NCBI GenBank assembly: GCA_037042915.1 | Contig: CM073199.1 | Span: 3,534,001 to 3,598,000, forward strand | Length of the DNA stretch: 64,000 nt | Reading direction: 5' to 3' | Source: Auricularia sp. M13 | Taxonomy: Eukaryota; Basidiomycota; Agaricomycetes; Auriculariales; Auriculariaceae | Shown: piece by piece, positions 11,100 to 23,325 of the stretch | How the letters are laid out: each line of letters starts with the position of its first letter | How positions within the stretch are numbered: the first letter of the stretch is position 1 | The notes under the pieces: model-generated | What the model saw: only the letters and a program-made list of their open reading frames with translations | What the model was told of the DNA's origin: nothing | Databases searched by the model: none | Program-made: the position numbers and the translations under genes

Positions 11100-11785
11100 G
11101 TCACGCGTCACGGACGTCGCACGGCGCGGTAATAAAGTCGTTTTGTAGCACGTCACGCAAGGGCCGTGGTAATGGGATGTCACGGTACTCGAGCAAGTGA
11201 AAATATCAGTTATGAATGCCCGGAGCTTCGCGCCTTCGGCGCGCATTATACAACTATAGAAGATAGGGGTTTATGCGCCGTATGCGCAGGTGCAATCCAT
11301 TCTTTTAGCGCCTAGCGGCTGCAGTCCGGCGACGTTTGGCGGGACGTTCAACGTCCGAACCTGCATCCACACCGTCTGAGTCCTCCCGGTCGTCATCGTC
11401 GAGCTGCGCTGCCATTCTGATGGCCCGCGGTGAAGCTTTCTCCCCAAAGATTGCGGGTGCTCGAACGGTCCTGCGTGGCCGCGCAGGTGCACTGCCTTCG
11501 ACATCCTGTGCAGGCGGCGGCAGCAGCGGGCTGGTTGCTCGTGTTGCTCGCTTGGCCTGCTGTTTCTTTGGGCCCGCATCGACCGCCGCCGGCTTTGCTG
11601 GTCTCTTCCGTTTTGCCTTCACCGCCTGCTTTCGGGGCTTCTTGGTCGAGGGTTTGCCAGCATGTGCAAGCTCCCGGATGGCCTGCCTGCGCTCTTTCTC
11701 GGTGGCAGGAGACTGCAGTGCTGCGTGGTGCGTCTCGCCTGCCGCCAGAACCGAGATGTTGAGCGCCAGCTGGACTGGACGCTCG

Positions 11786-11794
11786 GCCGCGGAT
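11786..11794 (+). repeat. 9-base target duplication, left side of the MULE
   Basis: GCCGCGGAT here and again at 19580-19588. It lies inside the last exon of the DDE_1 transposase. Nine bases is the usual MULE target duplication length. Confidence 0.85.
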
Positions 11795-12448
11795 CGGTCT
11801 ATATAAAGTGACGCGCAAGTGACGCGCAGTGACGCGCGAGACGCGCAGCACCATTTTGTACCCAATACTAACCCTTGTGAGGTCTGATAACATGGACCAT
11901 ATCCACTGAGGCCTCCGAAACAATTGGGGAGGTGCCATCAGCCCAGGGTCTTAGTTAAACAGGCAAAGTTGTAATAGTACCAAAAGGCTTGCGCGTCTCC
12001 TGCGCGTCCCCTGCATGTCATTGCAGATTGCAATAACTACAGACATTTGGAGCAAATGCCATGTGTAAGGAAGGTAAGACATAGTCTCTACTCCTTTTCG
12101 CGTTATTTTGATTGAAATTATTGCTCAAATAAACAATGCATACTCAATATGTGACACTCGTAAATAATAGCTTTCTACACACTGCCACCAGTCACTACTG
12201 GGTCAATCTATCCACATGTGACAATCCATTTACACAGTACACATATTTGGCACAATTACCCTAGTTTGTGAGAGGGTGAATTCACCTAGAGACTCAGTCC
12301 AAAATCTCAAAGTCAGTCGTAAATACAGTTACCACCACCCTGGCGATATCATTATGTCTATACTCTTCCATATGGCATTTCAAGCTGTTTCTACACACAT
12401 TTTGTTGATTCCTTGAGATTCTGAGCAGAACGGGTTGCATTTGTGCAG

Positions 12449-12517
12449 ACGCGTCTGTTGCGCGTCACTCTGACCAAGTCGCTCAGAGTGATGCGCAGTG
12501 ACGCGCAACAGACGCGT
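12449..12517. repeat. Foldback with 21-base perfect arms inside the MULE
   Basis: Arms 12449-12469 and 12497-12517 are perfect inverted copies, each containing GCGCGTCACT or its complement. A smaller CTCTGA/TCAGAG stem lies inside. It lies beyond the 3' end of the MULE gene and repeats the subterminal GTGACGCGC motif. Confidence 0.75.
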
Positions 12518-12644
12518 ATATGAGTTAAAACTATTAAATGTATAAATATCAGACAGAGATTTAACTCATCAACTGGTGATATGTACTAGTGTTTGGAGGT
12601 GGAATCTGAAATGGAAATACTGTCTAGAGCCAGCAGGGGATGCA

Positions 12645-15600
12645 TCATTTGCGAGATTTCCTTCTAGTAGCACGTGTTTGGATGCTAGAAACTCTAGGCA
12701 TCTTCTTGACTGGTTCCTTTGCCTCATCCCTGTTTGCCTTTGCCTCCTGCATCCGATCTTCCTCTTCCATCTCTGCATCGAACTCCCTTTGATGATTTAG
12801 TTCCTTGTTGTGTCATTTGAGTGATTATGACTTACTGCTTTCGTTTGAGAGTTATTTGGCGTTCCAAAGGGGTTATGTCAGGAGTCATATCACGTTTTGG
12901 AGAGTCCTCCTTGTAATTTGGCCCATTCTAAATTATAAAATAAATCAGATTTACCACTCATCGCAGTTATTCAGACCTACTGTCATAGCGAGCTCATACT
13001 CTGTTGACAGGCTATCCCAGCCAGCCTCTTCTTCTCTACCCTCAGTTGGACCATAGAGATATGGGTTCCAGTGATGCTGGTGATGTCCAGCATCGCGCCC
13101 CCACTGAGAACAAGCAAACAGTCCAAGTTCTGCTGTCTGGTCCAGCATTAGATGTTCAAGAATAGCCAAAGCAAACACGTCGAGATCAATGCTCTGCTGC
13201 CGCCCCAATCCTTTGTCGTGGATCTGATATGAGTCCCAGGCCTCATCCACTGATAGACTATTGCGTGAAGCAAGCACCAGATTAATCGCGTGGAAGAGTG
13301 GCGCCTTCATGAAGATAGCAGGATTGTCAGACACATTGAGCCGCAGCCAATGCATGATCTGGGCCGCATCCATAGAAGTTAAAGTGCCATAAGAGGGATA
13401 GTCTGGAAGCTTGCCACGGTGCTTGGCCTGATATGAAGCCACTGGAGGTAGAGCAGACTTGAGAAGCGATTTCTCAGCCTGAGATGCACCATGGCACAGA
13501 GCATGCAAAATAGCGCTGTGGGGCTCCAGAAGATCCTTGATCTCCTGAGAGGGTGGGTGACGAAGGTAATTCTGATCAGGTTTGCTTTCCTCCACCTCGC
13601 TGGCAGGGAGCCATTGACCAAGCTATGGCAATTCTTGTTAGTGGAGAAATAGTATAGAAAATATTTACTCACGCGAATCTGACGTCTCTCAGCCTGTCTT
13701 CCAAATAGGCAGTCCACAATGTGATCTTCTAGGACAATCGAGGGGGGGAAGAACCCAGGAGGTTCAAATCTGGAGGATGGGTACCATACAACATGCCATA
13801 TTGAGCGATGTGCTGCATCTTTTCCCTTGGATATCAGGCGAGCAGGATAGTGGTATTTGCTGAGCCCGCTTTCTACTGTATATGCTGCAAGGATGGCCAT
13901 TCCTGGGCTATCATATGCTTAGTACTTAGAAAATGAAATACTATAACACATACTGAAGACGCTGAATGAGTGGCAAGTCCTTCATCAATGGAATAGCCTT
14001 CTTGAGTTCTCTGATCATTATAGTCAGATGGATTTCATGATTCAGTAAAGACACTCACTTGGCCAAATTTTCTGTATGGCGGTGAGTAGTACTGAGGCAC
14101 TTGTGGCATCTGAACTCCTGCTCCTTCCCAAGGATCGTAACATATCCACCGAGTTGACAAGCCAAGTGAGAGGGACGCTTGCATGTAATGCAGTGAACCA
14201 AGGGGCCATCCTTCGCCAAAGTTTGACGAGCTCCACAGCGACAGTGCAAGTCGTCGAAGTGAACATGCTTTGTGGGTAGCGCGCTGCTACAAACAGTAAT
14301 CGAGGTTTGTTCAACCTTTCGATGTCCATAAATGCAATCCAACTGGGGATCATGTAAAGGCTGATTCCAGACGTCGGGGTCCAGCGTAGCAGTATGAGAT
14401 GATGCATCTGAGCGAGAAAGATGTATGCCAAATTCGCGCAAGACATACTGTGACTGGTGGTCGGCGAAATAGTCTCTGGCTGATTTGCCACCTCGAAGGT
14501 GATATACTGCTGACCAAATTCTGTGATCTTCTGAGGCATGCAAGAGGTGGTTGTCATCTAGAATGGAGCTGAGGATAACAGAATCCCCATTATTCCTCAT
14601 GCCGTCATAGTAATAGGCCGAACCAGAAGGTGAAGAAAAGGTCGCAGTATAGTGGAGAGCTGCAGAGTCACCAGAACCCGAAAGATATCCAATCAAGTCG
14701 TAGACAAGCCCATGGGAGACACCAACATCCTCTCCCAAAGGGTAGATTTGAGTACTGAAGTACCAAACATGCTTTGTGTTTGGCTCTTCGAGATCCAGAA
14801 TAAGTATATGTGGCAGTTCAACGATGATGCGATGGGTTGTAGAACAGCGTTCTGGGAATGGATGTTGATTGACTGCGCAGGATGAAGGTGAATTCCAGGT
14901 AAGGGCCTCATGGAACCAGCTGGTGATGTTGCCTTGGAAGCGAGTAAAGAAGCCGTCCACATCGTTTTGAAACCGATAAGAGGACTTGTAGGTAAGACCA
15001 CTGAGATTGACAATGTCACCGCAAAGCGCAAAGACCAGGGATTGTACTGTAAAGTATGCAGCTAGACCTGACGTCTTAGGAAACTTGGCACGCTCGTAGT
15101 TTGCTAGATCGTAAAGCCATGACTACAAAATAATGAGTACCTCCTAAAGGAAAATAGATTACTCAACATACCCATGGACTGTCCATGCCACCTGGAGCTC
15201 TGTCTTTAATAGCCTGACCAGTGGAATGCTCGACAAGTGTTTGCCTAAGGCCATCACGCTGGCGAGTAATAAAGGCAGAAGTGCCAGGTCCAGGACTCTG
15301 AAGAACTTCAGAGCGCAGTTGGAAGAGCTTCAAAAGCACTGAGAGGGGACTCTCAGGTGGAGAAAGCGCAAGGAGTGGTGAGAGGTAATCCATGTCACGC
15401 AGACACGCATAATATAGGAGATGTGAGGACGAGTCCAGCCAGCAGGAGTTGGCCGACCATTTGGCACCAGGAATCTGTATCTATCAGAATTGAATCAAGG
15501 ATGATGAGCGTAATGAGCTTACACAATTGGTTATCTCTTTTCCAGAAAGTTCTAATCCTTCAGAGTGTGGCTGAGGCTTCAGTTCAGGAGTAGAAGGGGC

Positions 15601-18048
15601 TGAGCTGCTAGCAGCAGATTCGGCTGGTGAAGATGGTATCACCATGGAGGACTTCTTCTTTTGATGACCTGAAGGCTTTGCTGGCAATGAAGTGGGTGCT
15701 GCTCCAGATGTCTTCTTGGAAGGTGATCGCACAAGAGCCCGTGCTGTATCTGGGCCACGTCCATCGTTAGGAATGACAAGACGAACTTGAGTCTCAACAT
15801 TCTTGGCAGTTTTGCGCACTCGAGGTCGTGGGTGTGAGATAACCGTTCCATAGCGAACACCATATCCAGCTGAGTGAATAAGTAAACAATATATAAGTAA
15901 TAGGCTGATTGGCTCACCCATCAGAGACTTGTCCATACTTTCAAAACCCTCCAGCCAGGCTCTAAGGCGCTTGAGCCCTTCGAGAAACCCAAAGCCCTTG
16001 CCCACAGCAGTGTATAGCCTCCAGTTCTGGGACTCCTGGGCATTATTTGTCGAAGGCAACAAACTCCAGAGCTCGTCATCCATAACCTTGCAGGCAGGAA
16101 ATATCTTAGATGCAACCCGTGGGTTCATCCACCAGTCCAGCCAAGCACCAATGCCAGGATAGGTCTTTCGCAAATTGTCCACATGAGTGGTAAAAGCTTC
16201 CAAGTCGCGAATCTGAAGCAGACGTCGAGCAGAAGCCTTGAAGGCATCACGCTGGGCAACTGGTATAACTGCCGAAACGGCAGAGACCTTGGTTACGCTC
16301 CCATCGTAGTGGTACTCGCAGCCTTTGATGTGCTCTGCAGCAAGGGCAAGAAGCTGATCTTCTGAATGACTTTCGTAGATGGTTGAAAACACATCAACAA
16401 ATGCACCTCGAAATGCAGCGTCTTCAGCCATGGAAAAGTCCATCATCTAGAAACATATTACTATATGATGTAGCACACACTGTTGAACATACCATGTTGA
16501 TGTCATCAGGTTGCAAACTGCGACCATCCTGAACAAGAATCTTATGGATGCCCATAAAGAGGCAGGAGTAATGCCGCTTATACGCCCTCTGGGACCCACT
16601 GGTGCTCCATGACGCAAGTACTGGTATCCATGTGGATAGGGATTCCGAATAGGTCGAGGTGACAATGAGAAGTGCACCAGATGTAAAGAACTTGTGCGCT
16701 GCATCAGAGACGAAGCCGTTGTTGGTAGCCTCAGTTCTAAGCTTGATAGAGGACACAGCGACATTGGCCATGAAAGTGGTCTGTAGCGTCACCATGCTGA
16801 AGTCGTCAAAGACATGGTCCACAATCTCGTTGGAATGGAGGTCGTAGAACAAATTCCAGTCCGCAATGAATGCATCCCCTCCACGCACAGGTGCGGTCTT
16901 AACGAATTTACGACGCTCGTAGCCCAGCCGCGACTTGTTGCCAAGGACAGGAGATATTGTAGATGCTGAGGGTCCAGTTCCATGTAATGTGCGCAGTCCA
17001 GTAAGTAGCTGGGAAGGCCCTGCATCAGGATGGAAATTGACAACATTGCCCAGTTCAGACAACTCGTCCTGGGTGAGGTGCTTGACAGGTGGCCGAACAT
17101 GCATGTGCAGTCCACCATTGATGTAAAGGCACCCATCTCTCCATGTGCGAATGGTAGACTCTACACCACAGTCCAGGTGGTGCACAGTAACCTTGTGCTG
17201 AGGGCACTGAAGCTCCTGAAGCTGTTTCTGCCTGCGATCTCGTCTCGCTTGTGGTCGAGCAACGAATGGGCAGTCGGCAGTTGGGCAATGAAAAACCCCA
17301 AGACACTTGCGAACAAGCACACGTCCTTTTGTTGGATCCTCAGCATTAGGGTCCTGCTGACGGCCTGAACCCTTTGGCTCTGATGCCCAGTGCACAGGAA
17401 ACTTGGCCTGCTGCCATTTTGAGTGCATGGCTGCAGTCTGCGAAGTCGAAACAAACAAGTAGAAGTCGCCATTGGCAAACTCTTCCCAGGCCTCCCAGGA
17501 ACGGTGAGGAAGTGAGGGTGGTAGCAAGCCGGATTGGGTAAGCAGCGAAATTAGGGGTGCTCCAGGTGCTGAGCTAGCTTGGGGTTTTGCCACAGTCTGG
17601 CCAGACTGATGGATCGAAGGAGGATTGGTGGAAATTGGCAAAGGCAATGAAGACGGCTGAGTGCCTGACAAAGCCAATGGCTGAGATGTTGATAATGATG
17701 CACGATCAGACATCACTGGAGGAAGAGGCAAGGCGTCCTGGACGTGTGAAGGTGCAACCAAAGTTTGCGTTTGCGCCGGTGGATGGCCAACTACAATGGA
17801 GATGTTGTTGGATATTGGCACTTTGGAGTCTGGAAGTAGACATTAGAATTAGACATGCTAGTGGATTCTATCTTACCATGGGACCCATGATGATTTCCAG
17901 ATAATACAGAGGGTGCCTTGCTCTTGGATTGGGAGAGTACATGGGAACGCAGCGGATCCACTACATTATACACATAAGTGAATTGAAAGTCAACTCAAAA
18001 ATTAATGAAATATACCATCGAGGAGAGGGAGAACAGCCAAGGAGTGCC
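12645..18048 (-). CDS. MULE transposase fused to a USP-like protease and PHD finger
   Basis: A gene of roughly 1,500 residues with many introns of about 50 bases; the 5' end is uncertain, as small exons lie upstream of 17960. Order: a Ser/Pro-rich N-terminus; a WRKY/GCM1-type zinc knuckle (CPTADC ... CPQHKVTVHHLDC, about 17150-17300); an RNase H-like transposase core with acidic residues in FVSDAAHKFF, MDFSMAEDAAF and TNNAQESQNW (16700-16030), the MULE pattern; a basic linker; a peptidase C19 (USP) domain with Cys box NSCWLDS (Cys codon 15442-15444) and His box ALHYTATF (His codon 14652-14654); a PHD finger (CRCGA ... HCITC ... HLAC ... CHKC, about 14075-14250); a helical region; and a short Arg/Lys tail ending at 12645. 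The Cys and His of the protease are kept, so it may be active. Exons look open, but I did not resolve every junction. Confidence 0.75.
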
Positions 18049-19343
18049 CTGCAAAGATACAGATGAATAAGAGTCTGAAAGGAAGTAATGAGGCATACCT
18101 AGTGCATTGACACACGTCACAAATCCACCTGATGGGTAGGTTGCTATAGCTGTTATACAAGCATTAATACATCTGTAAGAATGGCATTGATGTAGCCTAC
18201 AAGATGAGAGGCCTGTAAAGGAGTGGCTTTTGGTTTTGAGGAACTGAATAACTAGAGACTCTTTAGACAACCTTGGGGAAAATGTCACAATTTCCGTACC
18301 TTGTTGCTCTGGAAGCTGTGCAATTAAGGACCCTTGCTTGTGTAAGAATGATATATTCCAGAAGGTGGTGACCACCTCTTACCAACAGAATCAATTATGT
18401 TGACGTAGTGATTGGGCGCCGGTGTGATGGGAGCTGGCACAGTTTGAGATATAAAGCAAAGGGTCCATGATTTTACTTACCACGTGGCTCAGATCTGGCT
18501 TTTGGGAAGAACTTTTGGAAGAGAAACATCACAGAACCTATAATATGGTCAGATTAATAGATACCTCCACAGGAAGATAATTACCAGAATCAATAAAGCG
18601 ATTAGCAGGTTCCTGGAGCGAGCAGAACCACAAAGTAAAGACAGCAGTATCCAGATACTAGACACAGAAGCTAACAGAGCAGAGACACAAGACCAGAGCC
18701 GAACAGAGAGTGCAGACAAGGATTGTTGCCAGTATATGCAGTAGTATGCTAAACAAGGCGCTGCAAAGGTTACCACCTGTCCCCAGCACAGAGACACAGG
18801 CAAAGTCAGGAGCAGGAATATAGTACTCTATCACCAAAATCTGGGATGAGCACAGAGCACCACGAATCAGAAGCCGGTCCACAAGGTGTAGGATTAACCG
18901 CTCTCAAATGAGAACAGTAAGATTTTTAATCGTTCTCAAATGAGAGCAACTAAGGATAAACCACACGAAGTGATTTTACCCTGAGGGGTGACAAGTTTGA
19001 GGTAGAGTGGAAGCAGGGAAGCGATGGTGGCGGTAGGAAGACAAGGAGCAAACAGCTGACTTCGAAATTTTACTCAGATTCAAGGTCAGCCATTCATAGG
19101 ACAGAAACACTGCAAGACCACTTCCCTCCCAATGCATGACAAGCCTCACTTAGGAACTCATCCTTCATAGCTCATTGTATGCGTCTGGATGCAGGTTAGC
19201 CAGAAGGTCTGAGCTCGAAGTTGAGATTGTGCATTTGCATTCAACTTACGTGTGACAGTGACTGTCCAAGAGGCAATTCTGGTGTAGTAAGCCATCTTAC
19301 AGGCTTATAATATGATTTCATGTAGTTACATACCTCCCAGGGG
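18049..19343. other. MULE 5' region; possible leading exons
   Basis: Several very short minus-strand open pieces bounded by plausible splice sites lie between 18050 and about 18900 and may be leader exons of the MULE gene; I could not fix a start. From 18900 to 19343 nothing coding is visible. Confidence 0.35.
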
Positions 19344-19579
19344 CAGACGCGCATGACGCGCAGGGGAGACGCGGTGACGCGCAAGAGTGACGCGCACATT
19401 TAGACATATTAACGAACATTGCCGGATTTAGGGCCTTTAAAATTCAACTAAAATAACCATAATATTCAGAACAATATTGGCTATCTATCGAGGTAAGGAT
19501 CGTGTGATTATGTAAAGATTTGAGGGAGATATGCTCTGCGCGTCTCTGCGCGTCTCTGCGCGTCACTTTCTCTACCCCC

Positions 19580-19588
19580 GCCGCGGAT
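19580..19588 (+). repeat. 9-base target duplication, right side of the MULE
   Basis: GCCGCGGAT, identical to 11786-11794. Confidence 0.85.
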
Positions 19589-22500
19589 GGACTGGCGCAC
19601 TCGTCAGAAGACACAGCTCTACTGTCTGCAGAGCTTTGCTGGGCGGCATCCGCGCTCCCCGGTATGCTTTCCACGGCTCCCGGTACGATGGCCACGTCGC
19701 GCTGTCGGCTGCTCGTCGGTGGCGGCGAGTCTCTTGCGACCGCCGGTGCGCCATGCGCGTTCCCCGCCAGGTCGTCCGAATCATGCAAAGCGCTATCCAC
19801 GCGGCTGAATGCGCGATTCATGCTCGATGCACCATCGCGGCTCTCAAAAGCATTGCCGGCGTCACCTGGCGTGCTGTCTGTGTTGCCCGGTCCACCGTCC
19901 GCGCGGTCGTGGCCATCCACAATGGTCGTGTTGCCCGGTGTGAAGAACGCAGCGTCCGGTACTGCTGTGTATTCGTCGTACCATGCAGTGTCGATGTATT
20001 CGTCTTCCCACGCGGTGTCGTCGTCCCATGCGGCATTGACGCAGTCGTCGTCCATGTGAGCCGTGTCGCAGTCCAAAAGATCATCGTCCGAGTCCGCCGT
20101 GAGCTCGCTGTTGCGCTCGGTTTCTTGCTCGCTTCTGTCGCCCGCATTGGAGCCTGCATCTGTGCAGCTGGCGGTGTTGTCCTCTTCAATAACAAGCTCA
20201 TTGTCGGTGTCGTCAGCGCACGCTTGCACGTCACCGTTATCGTCATGGGTGCAGTCGTGCGGCATGCTGCCATCGAGCAACGCAGCCGCCACAGAATCAG
20301 CTGGCAGGGAAAGGTCGTCATCGTAGACAGCCTCATCGCCCACTGCATGTTCAGGGAGGTCGGCGGTATTGTCAGGGATAGGAATGACTGGGTCACCCGA
20401 CAGCTGCTGCGCGAAGACTCCGAGCTTCATATGCTTTTGGTAGTTTGCCAGGCCCGCCGGCCCCGTCAGACTTTCCCACGAAAGATTGAGCTCGCCGGTG
20501 ACGCATTTTGCCCATGCCTTGCGTACGAGATCCGGCCTATCGGCCATGTACTTGAACGCGTCGACACACCACGCGACGCTCTCGTCGCGCAAGACGCCCA
20601 GCTCTTTCGGAATCGCAACGTCCTCGGCTGCGATACCGCGAGCAAGTTGGCGTGTGATGGTCGCGGTAAGCCAGTCTGTTGCTGACGTCTTGATGAGGTA
20701 CTTGACCAGGCGCTGAAGCCCGACGTCTGCAGGTTGAAACACGCCGGTGCCTACAGAGCGTCAGATTTGGTTTCATCTGGCCGCTACTCTACTCACATCC
20801 ACCCGGAATAAAGATAGGATGAATCCAAGGGTATGTGCGCTGAAGCCATGGCAAGAAATCGTCGGGTGATGACTTGGCTATATGAATGGGCCAGACATCG
20901 AGCAGGAGGATCATTGGCTCGTCATCAGGATAGTCATTTTCCTTGCAGATCCGTGCGTGGTAGGGCAACAGAATCTCTTTGACCCACTGATGCGGCGTGA
21001 ACAGGCTGGAAGCATAGCAAGCAAGATAACTCACGGCCTTCGTAGATTCACGAGAGCTCCAATGCCTGGTGTCGCCGTGAGCGAATGTAAAGCCGAGATC
21101 TTTTGCTTCGTCCCATTTTGGAGCCCTTGGAGAAGGAAGACTCTCCCTTCTACTTCCACCCCAGACACTTTGAAACGGCAGCATTTGCCCGTCGCACGAG
21201 GAGGCTACGACGAGCGTCATCTAGAAGGTGTCTGTCAGCATGGGAACACAAGCGTACTCCACACTGCAATACCTGTCTTTTTTCGCCATGCCCATATGTT
21301 CCAACCTGTTTGGAGCCACGTTCTGCCCACGTCTTCTTGCCCGTTGGCATTAGACCTTGGCCAGCCTGGTCCGGATTGACCAGTAATGCAGGGTGTCGTA
21401 TCGGGCTGATCCTTATGTCGTAGACCATCCGCGCGTGTGTCTCTTCGCAAAGCTGCTCCCAGTTGTCGGGAAGCTTCTGCGCTGACCTTGTTGCACAGCG
21501 ATATGACCAATTCAGGACCTCGTGAAGAATGTTGTGCAGCATTTGATTGCTGAACGTCTTCGACCGAAGCTCCACGATGCCAGAGTTCTCAGCGTGAGCC
21601 CTGAAGATTGCACGAGTGATCGGCAGGGATATAGTCCCCTGTGCAGCTCGGAGGACATGCAGCTGCCTCAGTGCAGGCTCAAAAACGTTGGGATACTTGC
21701 GCTGCAATCATTCAGGACAAGCAGAAAAGGCTAGAAGCAGTAATAATGCTTACAATCAGCTTCAAGCGCCCTGCGGTTTTATTTGCGCCGTCTTCTTTGC
21801 AACGCTTAATAAATTGCTTGCTCCAGCCCAGGATTCCGTTCTCGTCACGCTCGATCCACTTCTGGACGACATCGGCGCGCAGACCACTGAATTGCCCGGT
21901 AGCGTCGTTCTGCTTGATGTATCGGGCAAGCGCAGTCGCGCTTTGAAAGCCAACATGCCTTGCAGCCATCTCGTAGTGCGGCAGAAGATGACGACGCGCC
22001 CAAACGGCCTTCCGCCGCCGGTGCCGGAGCTCCTGCTTCTTTGCTTTCCTTTCTGGTCGCCGGTGCGTAGCTACTGCTGCACTGTCTGCGTCTGCAAAAT
22101 ATTTTGGCTTACTGCGTTGCAGGACCTGTGAAAGAGATTAGATGAGTATGCAGGCACCTGGAACACGTACATCGCTGAGCCGAGCCTTCAACTTGATATC
22201 CTCTCGTTGTTCCTTCACGAGTGCTCTCCGCTTTCGCTGCCGGTCTCGCGCCTGGACACGCTCCTTCTCTTTCTTCAGGGCTGCTTTCTCTTCCTCGGCT
22301 CGTCGAAGCTCTGCACGCAACTCTGCCCGCTCTTCTGCCACTTCTGCTTCCCGGGCGCTCTGCTCGTTCCTGGTCATGCGCTTGAAGGCGGTGAGCTTCG
22401 TTTGCGACAAAGTCCGTATGCCATGATGTCTGAACTGAAGCTGTGCTGCAGGCGAAATCTTGACGGATACAACACTGCTGCCGCTGCTACCGCCGAGCGC

Positions 22501-23257
22501 GATAGACGCAGGTGAGCCCAGAGCAACTTTGGACAGATGTGGACTTGATGGAGCCCGAGGCAACGATGGTGCAAGCGTGGATTGTTCTGCGTTTGGGACA
22601 ACAATGGATCGGGCCGAAGACGATGTGCGCAAGGTAGCACGTTGCTGTTCCGGATGGCGATGACAAGTCTGACACATGTTCTGTGCTTTGGACAGCAGCG
22701 CATCGATCCAGAGCTCGATTTCCTGGAGTTCTGACAGAGCCATGACGCCGGAATCCGATAAGATGGTATCGATGATACAGCCGAGGTACTCGATTGAATC
22801 TTGAAGGCGTTGGCCGCGTTCCGGGATGCGCACACCCTCTGCCAAATGACCAAAGGCAGACGTAAGCCATGCCTGGGCTCGCGGAAGCTCTCGCTGTTTG
22901 GCAAGCCCATCGTAGATATCGTGTGCACGCTCAAGCGGGCTGTCGAATGTGTTGTAAACAGGCAGGGATGTTGGTAGCTGCGTGAAAAGGCAAGACAGCG
23001 AGTCGAGCTTGGAGTTTAGGGCAGAGTGCAGGGTTTCTGCAGCCATTCCATGAGCAGGGTAGGCAGCAGCAAAAGACGTTGGTATGTTTGCTTCCGAGTT
23101 CCGCCGTTCTCACCGCTCAAGTACTCGCACAATAAGTTCTGCACTTGCACTCTTGTATCTCAGCTATAAAATTTCTCGAAATTTCGGCATCACGGTCTTG
23201 GTCACGCGTCACATGGGTGCCCCGGTAATGTTTCCGACATGTCACGGTCCAAGGGAG

Positions 23258-23282
23258 GCGGTAATAATTAATAGCTCTACAG
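23258..23282 (-). repeat. Right terminal inverted repeat of the DDE_1 transposon
   Basis: Reverse complement of 11075-11099, followed directly by TA at 23283-23284. Confidence 0.9.
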
Positions 23283-23325
23283 TAAACGCATCTCTGCACC
23301 AGAAACACATGCTGACTCACGACTC

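Larger units (their letters stand above)
11795..19579 (-). mobile_element. 7.8 kb MULE nested in the DDE_1 transposon
   Basis: The two ends align without gaps over 22 bases with five mismatches, sharing the inner core AAAGTGACGCGC, and are flanked by the 9-base duplication GCCGCGGAT. Subterminal zones carry iterated GTGACGCGCA-like units at both ends (about 11808-11845, 19345-19400 and 19530-19566). One long, multi-exon minus-strand gene encodes a MULE-type transposase fused to a deubiquitinase-like domain and a PHD finger. The element is clearly more A/T-rich than its surroundings and uses A/T-ending codons, unlike neighbouring genes, which hints at a source with a different base composition. 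Confidence 0.85.
11305..23046 (-). pseudogene. DDE_1 (pogo-like) transposase gene interrupted by a MULE
   Basis: Exons (minus strand): 23046-22171, 22125-21754, 21701-21273, 21220-21035, 20986-20797, and a last exon from 20750 to 19580 that resumes at 11785-11305 beyond the MULE. Counting the 9-base duplication once, the exons sum to 3,705 nt, a clean 1,234-residue frame. Order: a helical N-terminus with a long Glu/Arg/Lys coiled coil (about 220-290); a helix-turn-helix-like region (about 340-410); a DDE_1 catalytic core with its acidic residues in LLVNPDQAG, ILLLDVWPIH and FQPADVGLQR; an acidic Asp/Glu-rich linker; and a basic nuclear tail rich in KKPRKQ and KRKRPAK ending in RPAKRRRTAAARR. 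It would cut and paste DNA at TA sites. The MULE separates the tail and part of the acidic linker, so the current gene is broken. Confidence 0.85.
11075..23282 (-). mobile_element. 12.2 kb Tc1/mariner-pogo type (DDE_1) transposon
   Basis: Perfect 25-base terminal inverted repeats begin CTGTAGAGC at 11075 and end GCTCTACAG at 23282, flanked by TA (11073-11074 and 23283-23284). It carries one multi-exon DDE_1 transposase gene on the minus strand. A 7,785-base MULE sits inside it, so the original element was about 4.4 kb. The TA target and the DDE_1 transposase agree on the Tc1/mariner-pogo group. It lies in an intron of the C2H2 gene. The TIRs are perfect and the transposase frame is clean apart from the nested insertion, so it probably moved recently. 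Confidence 0.9.

Noticed and set aside
19531-20685. 384-residue plus-strand frame
   Set aside because: Antisense of the DDE_1 transposase exon, which has the catalytic motif and consistent splice sites.
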